In this document: in pieces, positions 1 to 7,377 of the stretch
Layout of the letters: each line of letters begins with the position of its first letter
How positions within the stretch are numbered: the stretch's first letter is position 1
Assembly (NCBI GenBank): GCA_948745425.1
Contig: CAPZDM010000039.1
Location: 1 to 14,208, forward strand
Length of the DNA: 14,208 nucleotides
Direction of reading: 5' to 3'
DNA from: an uncultured Clostridia bacterium
GTDB lineage: Bacteria; Bacillota; Clostridia; TANB77; CAG-508
Position numbers and translations under genes: made by a program
The notes under the pieces: model-generated
The model's input: only the letters and a program-made list of their open reading frames with translations
What the model was told of the DNA's origin: nothing
The model's database searches: none

Positions 1-11
1 GGTGGTGTGAG

Positions 12-55
12 AGGGAATAAATAAAATAATTATTTATTCTCTACTCGATTTTTTT
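12..55 (+). terminator. possible rho-independent terminator at window edge
   Basis: An AT-rich 13-bp stem (12-24 with 30-42, one G·T pair) closes a 5-base loop, and a run of seven T follows at 49-55. The T-run starts six bases after the stem, which is looser than usual. A plus-strand frame entering the window ends in TAA at 22-24, inside the left arm, so this could end a gene that lies to the left. Only seven codons of that frame are visible, so the gene itself cannot be called. Confidence 0.35.
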
Positions 56-169
56 AAATTAACCTAAAAATTTATTATCCCCACAAACACAAATTTTTAT
101 ATTAGGATAGCTATAAATGGTAGCATGTAGGAAAGAAGAAATTATCTTTAGAAGCAGAACAAGAAAATG

Positions 170-212
170 TAATAAAAATACCCCAAAGCACTAAATTATG
201 TTTTGGGGTATT
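170..212 (-). terminator. rho-independent terminator of the phosphatase/RtcB-like operon
   Basis: The arms 177-190 and 199-212 pair with a CCCC/GGGG core and an 8-base loop. On the minus strand the stem is followed by a T-rich tract (the complement of 171-178). The TAG stop codon of the phosphatase gene (191-193) lies in the loop, so the operon ends exactly here. Confidence 0.75.
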
Positions 213-769
213 GTGGTTTGCTTATTTTGTAAATAATATACAAATTCTGTATCACTTATAGTAATTGTCTCTAAATTCCTAGACATTATACTATCATAAT
301 TCTTTACAAAGTTTCTTTTTATTGATTTCATCACTCCATTATGAGTAACTATAAATATTTTTTCATCATTATGGTATTTACAAAATAAACTTTCTACAAA
401 ACTACAAACTCTTTTGTCTACATCTTCAGGTGTTTCAGCTCCAGGTGGAGTATATTTACCAACTCTATATAAAGCTAGTAAATCATGGTTAACACTAGAT
501 TTCTTTTTACCTTCCCATTCGCCTAAAGATGCCTCAATTATTCTTTCATCTGTAATGGGATTACTATTAGGAATGATAATATCTAAAGTCTGTTTTGTCC
601 GTTTTAATGGAGAAATGTAAATTTCATCAAAATAATTTTTTTTATCTTTTAGCAAATTTTTTGCCTGCTCTAACCCTTCCAATGTTACATCACAATCTGT
701 TCTTCCACAAAAGATTCCAGATTTGTTTAGTGTTGTTTCGGCATGTCGTATGAATTTTAATGTTATCAT
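191..769 (-). CDS. histidine phosphatase family protein (phosphoglycerate mutase-like / CobC-like)
   Basis: This is a 192-residue cytosolic phosphomonoesterase of the histidine phosphatase superfamily. The RHAET motif (R8, H9, E11) carries the phospho-accepting histidine. SPLKRTKQT supplies the second arginine (R57), EASLGEWEG the acid/base glutamate (E79), and THNG the second histidine (H143). All core residues are present, so it should be active. Family members act on very different substrates, including sugar phosphates, alpha-ribazole phosphate and nucleotides, and sequence alone does not settle which. The ATG at 769 is chosen because AGGAGG sits six bases upstream. A longer in-frame start would add 67 residues that overlap the preceding gene. 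It lies 16 bases behind the RtcB-like gene and is probably co-transcribed with it, so a nucleic-acid end or nucleotide substrate is possible. That is inference. Confidence 0.85.
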   Translation of the reverse strand: MITLKFIRHAETTLNKSGIFCGRTDCDVTLEGLEQAKNLLKDKKNYFDEIYISPLKRTKQTLDIIIPNSNPITDERIIEASLGEWEGKKKSSVNHDLLALYRVGKYTPPGAETPEDVDKRVCSFVESLFCKYHNDEKIFIVTHNGVMKSIKRNFVKNYDSIMSRNLETITISDTEFVYYLQNKQTTIPQNII

Positions 770-785
770 AAATTTCCTCCTAATG

Positions 786-1847
786 CTATATCCAAATCTT
801 AGTTCCGTCTTTAGATATAGAAGCGATTTGATACAATTTACCGACAATATTACCAGGACAAACATTAAGAACTTGTGAAACGTATTGATTAAGATTATCA
901 TCTCCAGAAGAGCAACGATTGATAGCGTCTGTCCCAATATCAATACTTCCTGACGTAAAGACCTTTTCACCTATAGTAATACTGTCACAGTCAAATATAA
1001 CTTTAGGATTTGCTAAGGATAATCCGAAACCATGTGGAGAACCTGCAAAAGTATCCTTATTAGGATTTACCAAAAAAATTGGTTTTCCAGGAGCTGTAAG
1101 CAAGGTATACATTGTAGGCTCCCAATGTGCACCAATACAAACAGAGTGATTATTAGGCATACCATAATGCTGAATACTCAAGATTTCCTCACCCAGAAAT
1201 TCACTACCTAATACTGATTTTACAAAATACCGATTTCTTTCAGCATTAAACTGAATTAAATTTTGAGCAGTATTATAGAAGCGAAGTGCTGAGTCTCCTG
1301 TGATATATCGTAGATATCTTGCAGAGCTATCATCATACTCAATTTTAATGTCCTTTTCATACCACACACCACTGTTTGGATATAAGAAATTCTTTAATTC
1401 ATTTGCAGAAGCATGAACTATTATATAATAGCCAGCCTCAAAGTTATACTCGCCATTAGACTTAACCAAACTTATGAAATGATTTCCATTAGTATAATTC
1501 CATGTATATGACAAATCATTTTTAAGAACGTCATTTACTCTAAAAAGAAAATCATTTATAGATATCTTTTTAGATAGTCTGAATACAGCTGTACCACAGA
1601 CATTGACAGTTGAGTCTACTGGAATAAAAGGTACGTCTGAATCCCAACTATACTGAGCTCCAGTAAAGAAACCACCTCTCATTCGAGTAACATTATGAGC
1701 GATACCTAAGTCAGGCATTGCAGTTATGGATGCTGTTTTTTGCCTACCAGAGAGTTTTGTTGCCACTCTGGAAAGTAAGTTTTCTGTAGTTTGTAAATGG
1801 GAAATAAGTTCCCGTTGAGTAGGGTCATTTAATGTAAAATTTTTCAT
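786..1847 (-). CDS. divergent RtcB-like RNA ligase family protein
   Basis: The product is 353 residues; the ATG at 1847 has AGGAGG nine bases upstream. Read by eye, the RtcB landmarks appear in order: MPD at 44-46, a VNVCGT segment with C84 (RtcB DxxCG), GNHFI at 121-125 (N122, H123), VHASAN with H145 (RtcB HSGSR), an AERNR helix near 202-206, QHYG with H227 (RtcB HN), IGA at 238-240 (RtcB RKGA), PHGFG with H272 (RtcB HGAGR, the guanylylated histidine), and a C-terminal tail resembling the RtcB AYKDI...VKG end. RtcB joins RNA 2',3'-cyclic or 3'-phosphate ends to 5'-OH ends using GTP and Mn2+. The metal ligands and nucleophile appear kept, but several nucleotide contacts are changed, so the chemistry is uncertain. 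It is shorter than typical RtcB (about 400-480). It is first in an operon with a phosphatase. No archease gene is visible. Confidence 0.7.
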   Translation of the reverse strand: MKNFTLNDPTQRELISHLQTTENLLSRVATKLSGRQKTASITAMPDLGIAHNVTRMRGGFFTGAQYSWDSDVPFIPVDSTVNVCGTAVFRLSKKISINDFLFRVNDVLKNDLSYTWNYTNGNHFISLVKSNGEYNFEAGYYIIVHASANELKNFLYPNSGVWYEKDIKIEYDDSSARYLRYITGDSALRFYNTAQNLIQFNAERNRYFVKSVLGSEFLGEEILSIQHYGMPNNHSVCIGAHWEPTMYTLLTAPGKPIFLVNPNKDTFAGSPHGFGLSLANPKVIFDCDSITIGEKVFTSGSIDIGTDAINRCSSGDDNLNQYVSQVLNVCPGNIVGKLYQIASISKDGTKIWI

Positions 1848-1886
1848 AGTAAAAATCCTCCTTATACATAAGAATAATGTTATTAA

Positions 1887-1905
1887 TGGTTTAAAATTCA
1901 AACCA
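1887..1905. repeat. short inverted repeat in the RtcB-like operon leader
   Basis: The half-sites TGGTTT (1887-1892) and AAACCA (1900-1905) are separated by seven bases, between the predicted promoter and the RtcB-like start. It could be an operator or a small 5'-leader hairpin. At 6 bp per arm it may also be chance. Confidence 0.3.
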
Positions 1906-1929
1906 CATGGCTACACTTTACATAATTAA

Positions 1930-1958
1930 ATTATAAAAGAAAAGACATGGGACTTCGA
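1930..1958 (-). promoter_or_regulatory. candidate sigma-A promoter for the RtcB-like operon
   Basis: On the minus strand a perfect TATAAT (complement of 1930-1935) lies 17 bases from a poor -35, TCGAAG (1953-1958, three of six matches). A strong -10 with a weak -35 is often seen at activator-dependent promoters. It would leave a leader of roughly 75 bases before the AGGAGG site. Its function is inferred from position only. Confidence 0.45.
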
Positions 1959-2010
1959 CACAAAGAAAATATCACAAATGATAAAAAAAATATCAATTTT
2001 ACATAATAAA

Positions 2011-2039
2011 TTGATAAACATAAAAACTAATGTTATAAT
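2011..2039 (+). promoter_or_regulatory. strong sigma-A promoter for the STAND ATPase gene
   Basis: TTGATA (2011-2016) and TATAAT (2034-2039) are 17 bases apart, and TGT directly before the -10 makes it an extended -10 element. The ribosome binding site AGGTGA (2057-2062) lies eight bases before the ATG. It points away from the RtcB-like promoter in the 223-bp shared intergenic region. Confidence 0.8.
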
Positions 2040-2070
2040 TAATATTAGGGTAAAGTAGGTGAATTAGATT

Positions 2071-4380
2071 ATGAAAAGTGAAGAATTATTAAAAGAAAGA
2101 AGAGCAAAATTACTATCTGAAATGATAGATAAAATAAAATTATCAATAAAAGAAAACAAGGTAAAAGGAGAAAATTCAAGTAAAATATTTATATATTCCA
2201 GACTAGCAGACTATACATATTATTCAGAAGTAAGTATTAGAAAATTTTTAACAGGTGTAGTACCAAAAGATATAACAAGTTTTGTAGAAGGTGTAATACA
2301 ATATTGCAAATTAGTTGGAGTTAATCAGGAATATATAGAAAATTTTACCAAAGAATATGTACAAGCATCAAATGCAGTAGTATTAGAAGTAAATAGTTCA
2401 ATAAAAACAAGAAATAATTTAATTCCACAAGATTTAACAACAATAATAAGACCTCAAAAATTATTAGAATTTATTAATAACTTTTTAAAAGAAGAAATTA
2501 ATATTGCATATATATATGGATATAAACTGAGTGGAAAAACAAAATCAGTTATGGCGTGTATGAGTGATGTAATAAACAAAAATATATATGATAATATATT
2601 ATGGGCAGATATAAAACAAAATGAAAATCAAATAAAACAAATTATAAATATAATATCAAGTTTTGCATTATTAGAAAAAGAAAGGTTAGATGAAAAAATA
2701 AAAAAGAATATGTGCTTAGAATTTTTAAAATCGAGTAAAACAATTTTAATATTAGATTTTAATAATGAAAATATAGAAATTCAGACATTAAATATATTAA
2801 AAGAAATTGCACAATATACTAAAATAATAATAGTATCTTCAAACTCGTTTAAAAATTATGAAGATGAACTATATTTTTATTCTAAGGTATTTTGCACAAA
2901 TGATTATATACAAAAAGACGAATTTGAGCAAATGTTAAAACTAAATGAACAAAGCACATTAGTTGTAGAAAAAGAGCCAGATATTGTTAACAAGCTATAT
3001 AAACTAACAGGAGGATTTCCATTTGCAGCTATATATATTTTAAGGAAAATAATAGAAGAAAATAAATTAGGAGTTTCCTTAGATGACGCAATAAAAAGAT
3101 ATTCAAATTATAACTTAGAAGAATATGAAGAACTAGCAGAAAAAATAATTTCAGAAAGATGGGAAAAACTAAGCCAATTATCTAAGAAAATTATTATAAT
3201 CTGTGCAAAATTTAATTATTCAGTTTCAATAAAATTAATTGCAAGTATTTGTGGAATGCAAATAACAGATAATGAATGGAAACAAGCATTAAAACAATGT
3301 TATGAAAATGATTTATTAAATACTATAATTTTGAATAATGCACGTGTATATATGAATAATATGATAAAAACTTTAGTATTGCAATATGAGACAAAAGAGC
3401 AATTTAATAATAAATTATTTTTAGAGAAAATAGCGAATTATTATATAGAATTATCCACTTATATTGGAGAATGTTATAATGATTTGGATAAATTAAAGTT
3501 ATTAGATGAATTAGATGAATGGAATACAGTATTACAAGTATTAGAATACTTAAAACAGGCAGAAATGAATAAAGAATATGTTTCTATAGTAAGAGAATTA
3601 AAATACTATATATATGTACGTGGAATGTGGGAGATAGGCGAAGAATCTATACATTTAAAAAGAGTAAACTTAGCACATAAAATAAATGACATAGATGAAG
3701 AACTTGAAGGATTATGCGATTATATTAATATATGTTCAAAATCAAAAAATCATGAAGAAGCCGAAAAATATTTAGAAATTGCAAGCAAAATTGTAGAAGA
3801 AAGTGGAGACAAAATAAACAAAAGAATAATATGTTTATATAATCATGTAAAGGCATTATATTTATACAACTGTAAAAAAGAGTATAAAATATGTTATGAT
3901 ATTTGGAAAAACAACAAGAAGAATTATTCACAATATGTAAGTACATATAGAAACTTAGTAAACGATCTATGGATTACAAGGTCTTATATAAAGATAGAAA
4001 AAGACTTTAAAAAAGTATGTAAAGAATTAGAAAATAAAATTATAGAAATGAAAAAAGAAAACTTTGTAAGAGCAGAACTAGATTATGAATTATTACTAAT
4101 AGGAGTTTTAATTCAAAAACTAGAAGAACATGAGGATAAAAATACACTTACAGAGAAAATAGAAAATGAATTAGATAAATGTGAAGATTTATTTAATACT
4201 AAGAGTTATAAAGATATAAGAAATGAAGCACAATATTTTAGATATAGAGCAATACTATATGCATATAAAAAAGAAGAGACTTTAAAGAAAGAATATCTTG
4301 ATAAAGCTATTGATGATTATAAATTAATGAACTGCCATAAAGATATTAAAGAGTTGAATGAAATTATAAATAAAGTGTAG
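2071..4380 (+). CDS. HTH-like / NB-ARC (STAND) ATPase / TPR-like protein
   Basis: The product is 769 residues. About 40-100 are helical and resemble an Xre-type helix-turn-helix (RLADYTYYSEVSIRKFLTG). The ATPase core has a P-loop GYKLSGKT (150-157), an NB-ARC-like ILWAD strand (176-180), Walker B ILILD (D229), a KIIIVSSNS strand (251-259) where relatives usually carry an arginine, and the GGFPFAA motif (314-320) equivalent to the GLPLA of plant and bacterial NB-ARC proteins. A winged-helix segment follows near 360-420 (RWEKLSQLSKK). The rest, to 769, is alpha-helical and lysine/glutamate-rich, as in TPR or similar solenoids. STAND proteins are ligand-triggered switches that oligomerise on activation; family members include transcription regulators and anti-phage sensors. 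The HTH-like end and the divergent placement fit a regulator of the RtcB-like operon, while a defence role is the alternative. The gene is even more AT-rich than its neighbours. Confidence 0.8.
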   Translation: MKSEELLKERRAKLLSEMIDKIKLSIKENKVKGENSSKIFIYSRLADYTYYSEVSIRKFLTGVVPKDITSFVEGVIQYCKLVGVNQEYIENFTKEYVQASNAVVLEVNSSIKTRNNLIPQDLTTIIRPQKLLEFINNFLKEEINIAYIYGYKLSGKTKSVMACMSDVINKNIYDNILWADIKQNENQIKQIINIISSFALLEKERLDEKIKKNMCLEFLKSSKTILILDFNNENIEIQTLNILKEIAQYTKIIIVSSNSFKNYEDELYFYSKVFCTNDYIQKDEFEQMLKLNEQSTLVVEKEPDIVNKLYKLTGGFPFAAIYILRKIIEENKLGVSLDDAIKRYSNYNLEEYEELAEKIISERWEKLSQLSKKIIIICAKFNYSVSIKLIASICGMQITDNEWKQALKQCYENDLLNTIILNNARVYMNNMIKTLVLQYETKEQFNNKLFLEKIANYYIELSTYIGECYNDLDKLKLLDELDEWNTVLQVLEYLKQAEMNKEYVSIVRELKYYIYVRGMWEIGEESIHLKRVNLAHKINDIDEELEGLCDYINICSKSKNHEEAEKYLEIASKIVEESGDKINKRIICLYNHVKALYLYNCKKEYKICYDIWKNNKKNYSQYVSTYRNLVNDLWITRSYIKIEKDFKKVCKELENKIIEMKKENFVRAELDYELLLIGVLIQKLEEHEDKNTLTEKIENELDKCEDLFNTKSYKDIRNEAQYFRYRAILYAYKKEETLKKEYLDKAIDDYKLMNCHKDIKELNEIINKV

Positions 4381-4400
4381 GGGCACGTTGCAACGTGCCC
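4381..4400. terminator. perfect 20-bp palindrome, convergent terminator
   Basis: The palindrome begins directly after the TAG of the STAND gene: GGGCACGT and ACGTGCCC arms around TGCA, followed by TATTAAAATTTT. It sits between two convergent genes (the STAND gene and spoIVA) and could stop transcription from both sides, although the T-tract is weak. Its TGTAGGG...TGCCC(T)ATT frame resembles the hairpin at 7378-7402. Confidence 0.6.
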
Positions 4401-4431
4401 TATTAAAATTTTCATATTTAACTTCTCACAT

Positions 4432-5910
4432 CTATAGTATTATACAAATTAATCCACCACTTCCTTCGTTTACAATACGTTCTAGAGTTTCTTGTAATTT
4501 TCCTTGGGCATCTTCTGGCATACGAGATAATTTATTTTGTAATCCTTCATTTACAAGTTCATGTAAATTCTTTCCAAAAATATTAGATTCCCAAATCTTT
4601 TGAGGGTCACTCTCAAATTCTGCAAGTAAATAATTAACTAATTCTTCAGACTGTTTTTCAGAACCTACAATAGGAGAAACCTCAGTCTCTATATTTGCCT
4701 TTACAATGTGAAGACTTGGAGCGGTAGCTTTTAATTTTACACCAAACTTAGAACCTTGTTTAACCATTTCAGGCTCATCTAAGATTAAATCTTCCATAGC
4801 AGGTGTTACAATACCGTAACCTGTAGCCTTTGCAGACTCTAATGCATAAGATATTTTATCATACTCTTTTTTAGTCTTAGCAAAAGAAGTAAGAACAGAG
4901 AATAAATCACCTTCGTCAGATATATCTACACCTGTCATATCACTTAAAATTTGATAGAATAGATTATCCTTTAATTCAATAGAAATATTTATATTACCAT
5001 TACCTAAATTAATCTCTTGTAATACACTATTATTTATAACATCAGTAGAACTAATATTATCAACACAAGGTTTTACTTCTTTTAATACTCTAATATTACT
5101 AAAACTATTCTTAATATCAGAATAAAGAGACTGCTTTAACCAATGTGAATCATCAAGAGTATTAACCCATTTTGGAAGGCGTAAGTTAATTTGTTCAATA
5201 GGGAATTCATAAAGAATTTTACTAAACATATTATTAACATCTTCAATATTTAATTCTGAACAATTAAGAGGTAATACAGAAACGCCATATTTTTCCTCAA
5301 GTTTTTCAGAAAGTTGCATAGTAAATTCTGAATTAGGTTCTGAACTATTCAAAACTATTACAAAAGGTTTATTTAATGCCTTTAATTCATTTACTACACG
5401 TTCTTCAGCTTCTATGTAATCCTCTCTAGGAATCTCAGAAAAACTTCCATCAGTAGTAATTAAAATTCCAATAGTAGAATGTTCATCAATTACCTTTTTA
5501 GTACCTATTTCTGCTGCTCTTTCAAAAGGGATTTCTTCTTCTGACCAAGGAGTTTTTACCATTCTTGGAACATCATTTTCTAAGTAACCAATAGCATTAT
5601 TCACAAGATAACCTACACAATCAACAAGTCTTGCTTTAAACTTCAAATTATCACCAAGATTAATTTGAACAGCTTCATTAGGAACAAACTTTGGCTCTGT
5701 AGTCATAATAGTTCTACCACCAGCACTTTGAGGTAATTCATCCTTAGCCCTTTCTTTTTTATATTCATTTTCGATATTTGGAATAACTAATAAATCCATG
5801 AAACGTTTTATAAAAGTTGATTTACCAGTTCGAACGGGACCTACAACACCTACATAAATATCTCCATCAGTTCTAGATTGTATATCCTGATATAAATTTG
5901 AATTTTCCAT
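4432..5910 (-). CDS. spoIVA: stage IV sporulation protein A (spore-coat morphogenetic ATPase)
   Basis: The product is 492 residues, the same length as Bacillus subtilis SpoIVA, with similarity along the whole protein. SpoIVA hydrolyses ATP to polymerise on the outer forespore membrane and forms the base on which the spore coat is built. Visible features are Walker A GPVRTGKS (24-31, K30), the MTTEP threonine pair (T70, T71), a DCVG Walker B-like aspartate (D97), the EHSTIG(I/V) region, a well-kept C-terminal half (GYGIV.P, DEPE, QGS(K/R)FGV(R/K)LKA), and the terminal GSGGLI..IIL. The start at 5910 is preferred: GGAGG lies five bases upstream, and the in-frame ATG twelve bases earlier has no ribosome binding site. 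Expression in the mother cell under sigma-E is expected from the family. Confidence 0.97.
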   Translation of the reverse strand: MENSNLYQDIQSRTDGDIYVGVVGPVRTGKSTFIKRFMDLLVIPNIENEYKKERAKDELPQSAGGRTIMTTEPKFVPNEAVQINLGDNLKFKARLVDCVGYLVNNAIGYLENDVPRMVKTPWSEEEIPFERAAEIGTKKVIDEHSTIGILITTDGSFSEIPREDYIEAEERVVNELKALNKPFVIVLNSSEPNSEFTMQLSEKLEEKYGVSVLPLNCSELNIEDVNNMFSKILYEFPIEQINLRLPKWVNTLDDSHWLKQSLYSDIKNSFSNIRVLKEVKPCVDNISSTDVINNSVLQEINLGNGNINISIELKDNLFYQILSDMTGVDISDEGDLFSVLTSFAKTKKEYDKISYALESAKATGYGIVTPAMEDLILDEPEMVKQGSKFGVKLKATAPSLHIVKANIETEVSPIVGSEKQSEELVNYLLAEFESDPQKIWESNIFGKNLHELVNEGLQNKLSRMPEDAQGKLQETLERIVNEGSGGLICIIL

Positions 5911-5963
5911 ATTAACCTCCATAAACTATATACAAAATGTTTGTACTATAAACTTCATTTGTT

Positions 5964-5994
5964 AATGTATATTAGGTAAAAATAAGAAATATTA
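5964..5994 (-). promoter_or_regulatory. candidate sigma-E promoter of spoIVA
   Basis: On the minus strand TAATATT (complement of 5988-5994) fits the sigma-E -35 consensus, and TATACATT (complement of 5964-5971) matches six of eight positions of CATACAMT. The 16-base spacing is slightly longer than the usual 13-15. The position, about 50 bases before the start codon, is sensible and the gene is sigma-E controlled in B. subtilis, but the match itself is modest. Confidence 0.35.
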
Positions 5995-6027
5995 CAAAGA
6001 AATTAAAATAATTTCCATAAACTAACA

Positions 6028-6057
6028 TTGATTACACTTATATATGTATTATATAAT
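6028..6057 (+). promoter_or_regulatory. candidate sigma-A promoter for the glycoamylase-like gene
   Basis: TTGATT (6028-6033) and TATAAT (6052-6057) are 18 bases apart. The ribosome binding site AGGTG (6068-6072) lies eight bases before the ATG. The promoter is divergent from spoIVA in a 170-bp intergenic region. Confidence 0.6.
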
Positions 6058-6080
6058 ATTGTTAAGTAGGTGTTGTATAT

Positions 6081-7325
6081 ATGAGATTAGTGAAATGCCA
6101 TGGAGAAAAACTTATATTAAAAGAGCTTAAAAAAAGTTATAAATTTTTTATTAAAGAGACAAATAATAATAAAAATAGTAATGGATATGGATTAACAAGA
6201 GACAAAACAATAATTGCAAATCATGTAGCAAGTATTGCCTCAGTAGGATATGGGTTAGCAGCATTAATTGTTGGAGTAGAGCATAAATGGATAAAATATG
6301 AAAAAGCATATGATAGAGCAAATAGAACTTTAGACACTTTTATAAATAATGTAGAAGGAAAAAATGGAATATATTATCATTTTGTAAACATGGAAACAGG
6401 AAAAAGAGAATGGAATTGTGAAATCTCCATAATAGATACAGCCATTTTTATATGTGGAGCAATAACTGCAGGAGAATACTTTGGAAAAGAAATAAAGAAA
6501 AAAGCAGAAATATTATATAAAAGAGTAAACTGGGAATGGTATAGAAATAAAGAAACAAATTATTTTTATATGGGATATACACCAGAAAAAGGATTTTGGG
6601 GACACTGGGATTTATATGCAGAGCAATTAATGCTATATGTTTTAGGAGTAGGTTCTGATACATTTCCAATTGATAAAAGTATGTATAATGATTTTACAAG
6701 AAAAAAAGCAAATTATAATAATATAAAAGATATAATATATACATATTGTGGAACATTATTTACATATCAATTTTCACATGCTTGGATAGACTTTAGAAAT
6801 ATAGTAGACAAAGACTCTATAAATTGGTTTGAAAATTCAATAAAAGCCACAAAAGCAAATAGGCAATATTGTATAGACAACAAGGAAAAATTTAAAACAT
6901 ATGGAGAAAACTCATGGGGACTAACAGCATGTCTTGGTCCAAAAGGATATTGTGGATTTGGCTCAAAACCATGTGATGTAAATTTAAAAGTAGAAAATGA
7001 TGGGACAATAACACCATGTGGCGCAATAGGTTCAATAGTATTTACACCAAAAGAAAGTATAAAAGCAATGGAATACTATTATAATACATTTTCTAAGTTA
7101 TGGGGGAAATATGGATTTAAAGATGGATACAATTTAGAAAATAAAAAACCATGGTTTGCAAAAGAATACATAGGAATAGATAAAGGAATAGAACTAGTGA
7201 TGATAGAAAATTATCTAAATGGTACAATATGGAAATATTTTATGAGAAATAAATATGTACAAGAGGGATTAGAGAAAATAGGTTTTACAAAGAATAATAA
7301 AACATTTCTACAATACAATACTTAA
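6081..7325 (+). CDS. glycoamylase-like glycoside hydrolase (PF10091 / GH144-type)
   Basis: The 414-residue protein matches the 'putative glucoamylase' family that includes bacterial beta-1,2-glucan-degrading enzymes of GH144 and the glycoamylase module of cyclic beta-1,2-glucan synthases. Family signatures run throughout: GIYYHFVN (96-103), EISIIDTA (114-121), the W/Y-rich YMGYTPEKGFWGHWD (163-177), YAEQLMLYVL (179-188), FSHAWIDFRN (231-240), NWFENS (248-253), ATKANRQYCID (256-266), NSWGLTAC.GPKGY (277-290), LWGKYGF and MIENY near the end. These build an (alpha/alpha)6 barrel. L285 stands where I recall relatives having aspartate (DGP). There is no signal peptide or anchor, so a cytosolic or mother-cell location is likely. 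The true substrate is unknown; beta-1,2-glucan is the best guess from the family. Confidence 0.85.
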   Translation: MRLVKCHGEKLILKELKKSYKFFIKETNNNKNSNGYGLTRDKTIIANHVASIASVGYGLAALIVGVEHKWIKYEKAYDRANRTLDTFINNVEGKNGIYYHFVNMETGKREWNCEISIIDTAIFICGAITAGEYFGKEIKKKAEILYKRVNWEWYRNKETNYFYMGYTPEKGFWGHWDLYAEQLMLYVLGVGSDTFPIDKSMYNDFTRKKANYNNIKDIIYTYCGTLFTYQFSHAWIDFRNIVDKDSINWFENSIKATKANRQYCIDNKEKFKTYGENSWGLTACLGPKGYCGFGSKPCDVNLKVENDGTITPCGAIGSIVFTPKESIKAMEYYYNTFSKLWGKYGFKDGYNLENKKPWFAKEYIGIDKGIELVMIENYLNGTIWKYFMRNKYVQEGLEKIGFTKNNKTFLQYNT

Positions 7326-7377
7326 CTTATTTGTAATGTATAAACTCAATACTAAAAATAATCTACACATTAAATTG

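Noticed and set aside
1..24. Seven-codon tail of a possible upstream plus-strand gene
   Set aside because: The tail is too short to identify, and the frame could be chance.
770..970. 67-residue hydrophobic N-terminal extension of the phosphatase
   Set aside because: It overlaps the end of the RtcB-like gene in another frame and ignores the AGGAGG site directly before the ATG at 769; the family motif starts right after that ATG.
1848..1901. 18-residue longer start for the RtcB-like protein
   Set aside because: No ribosome binding site precedes it, while AGGAGG is correctly spaced before the ATG at 1847.
5911..5922. Earlier in-frame ATG for spoIVA
   Set aside because: That ATG is directly followed by the GGAGG that serves the next ATG, and the shorter protein has exactly the length of B. 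subtilis SpoIVA with matching residue numbers.
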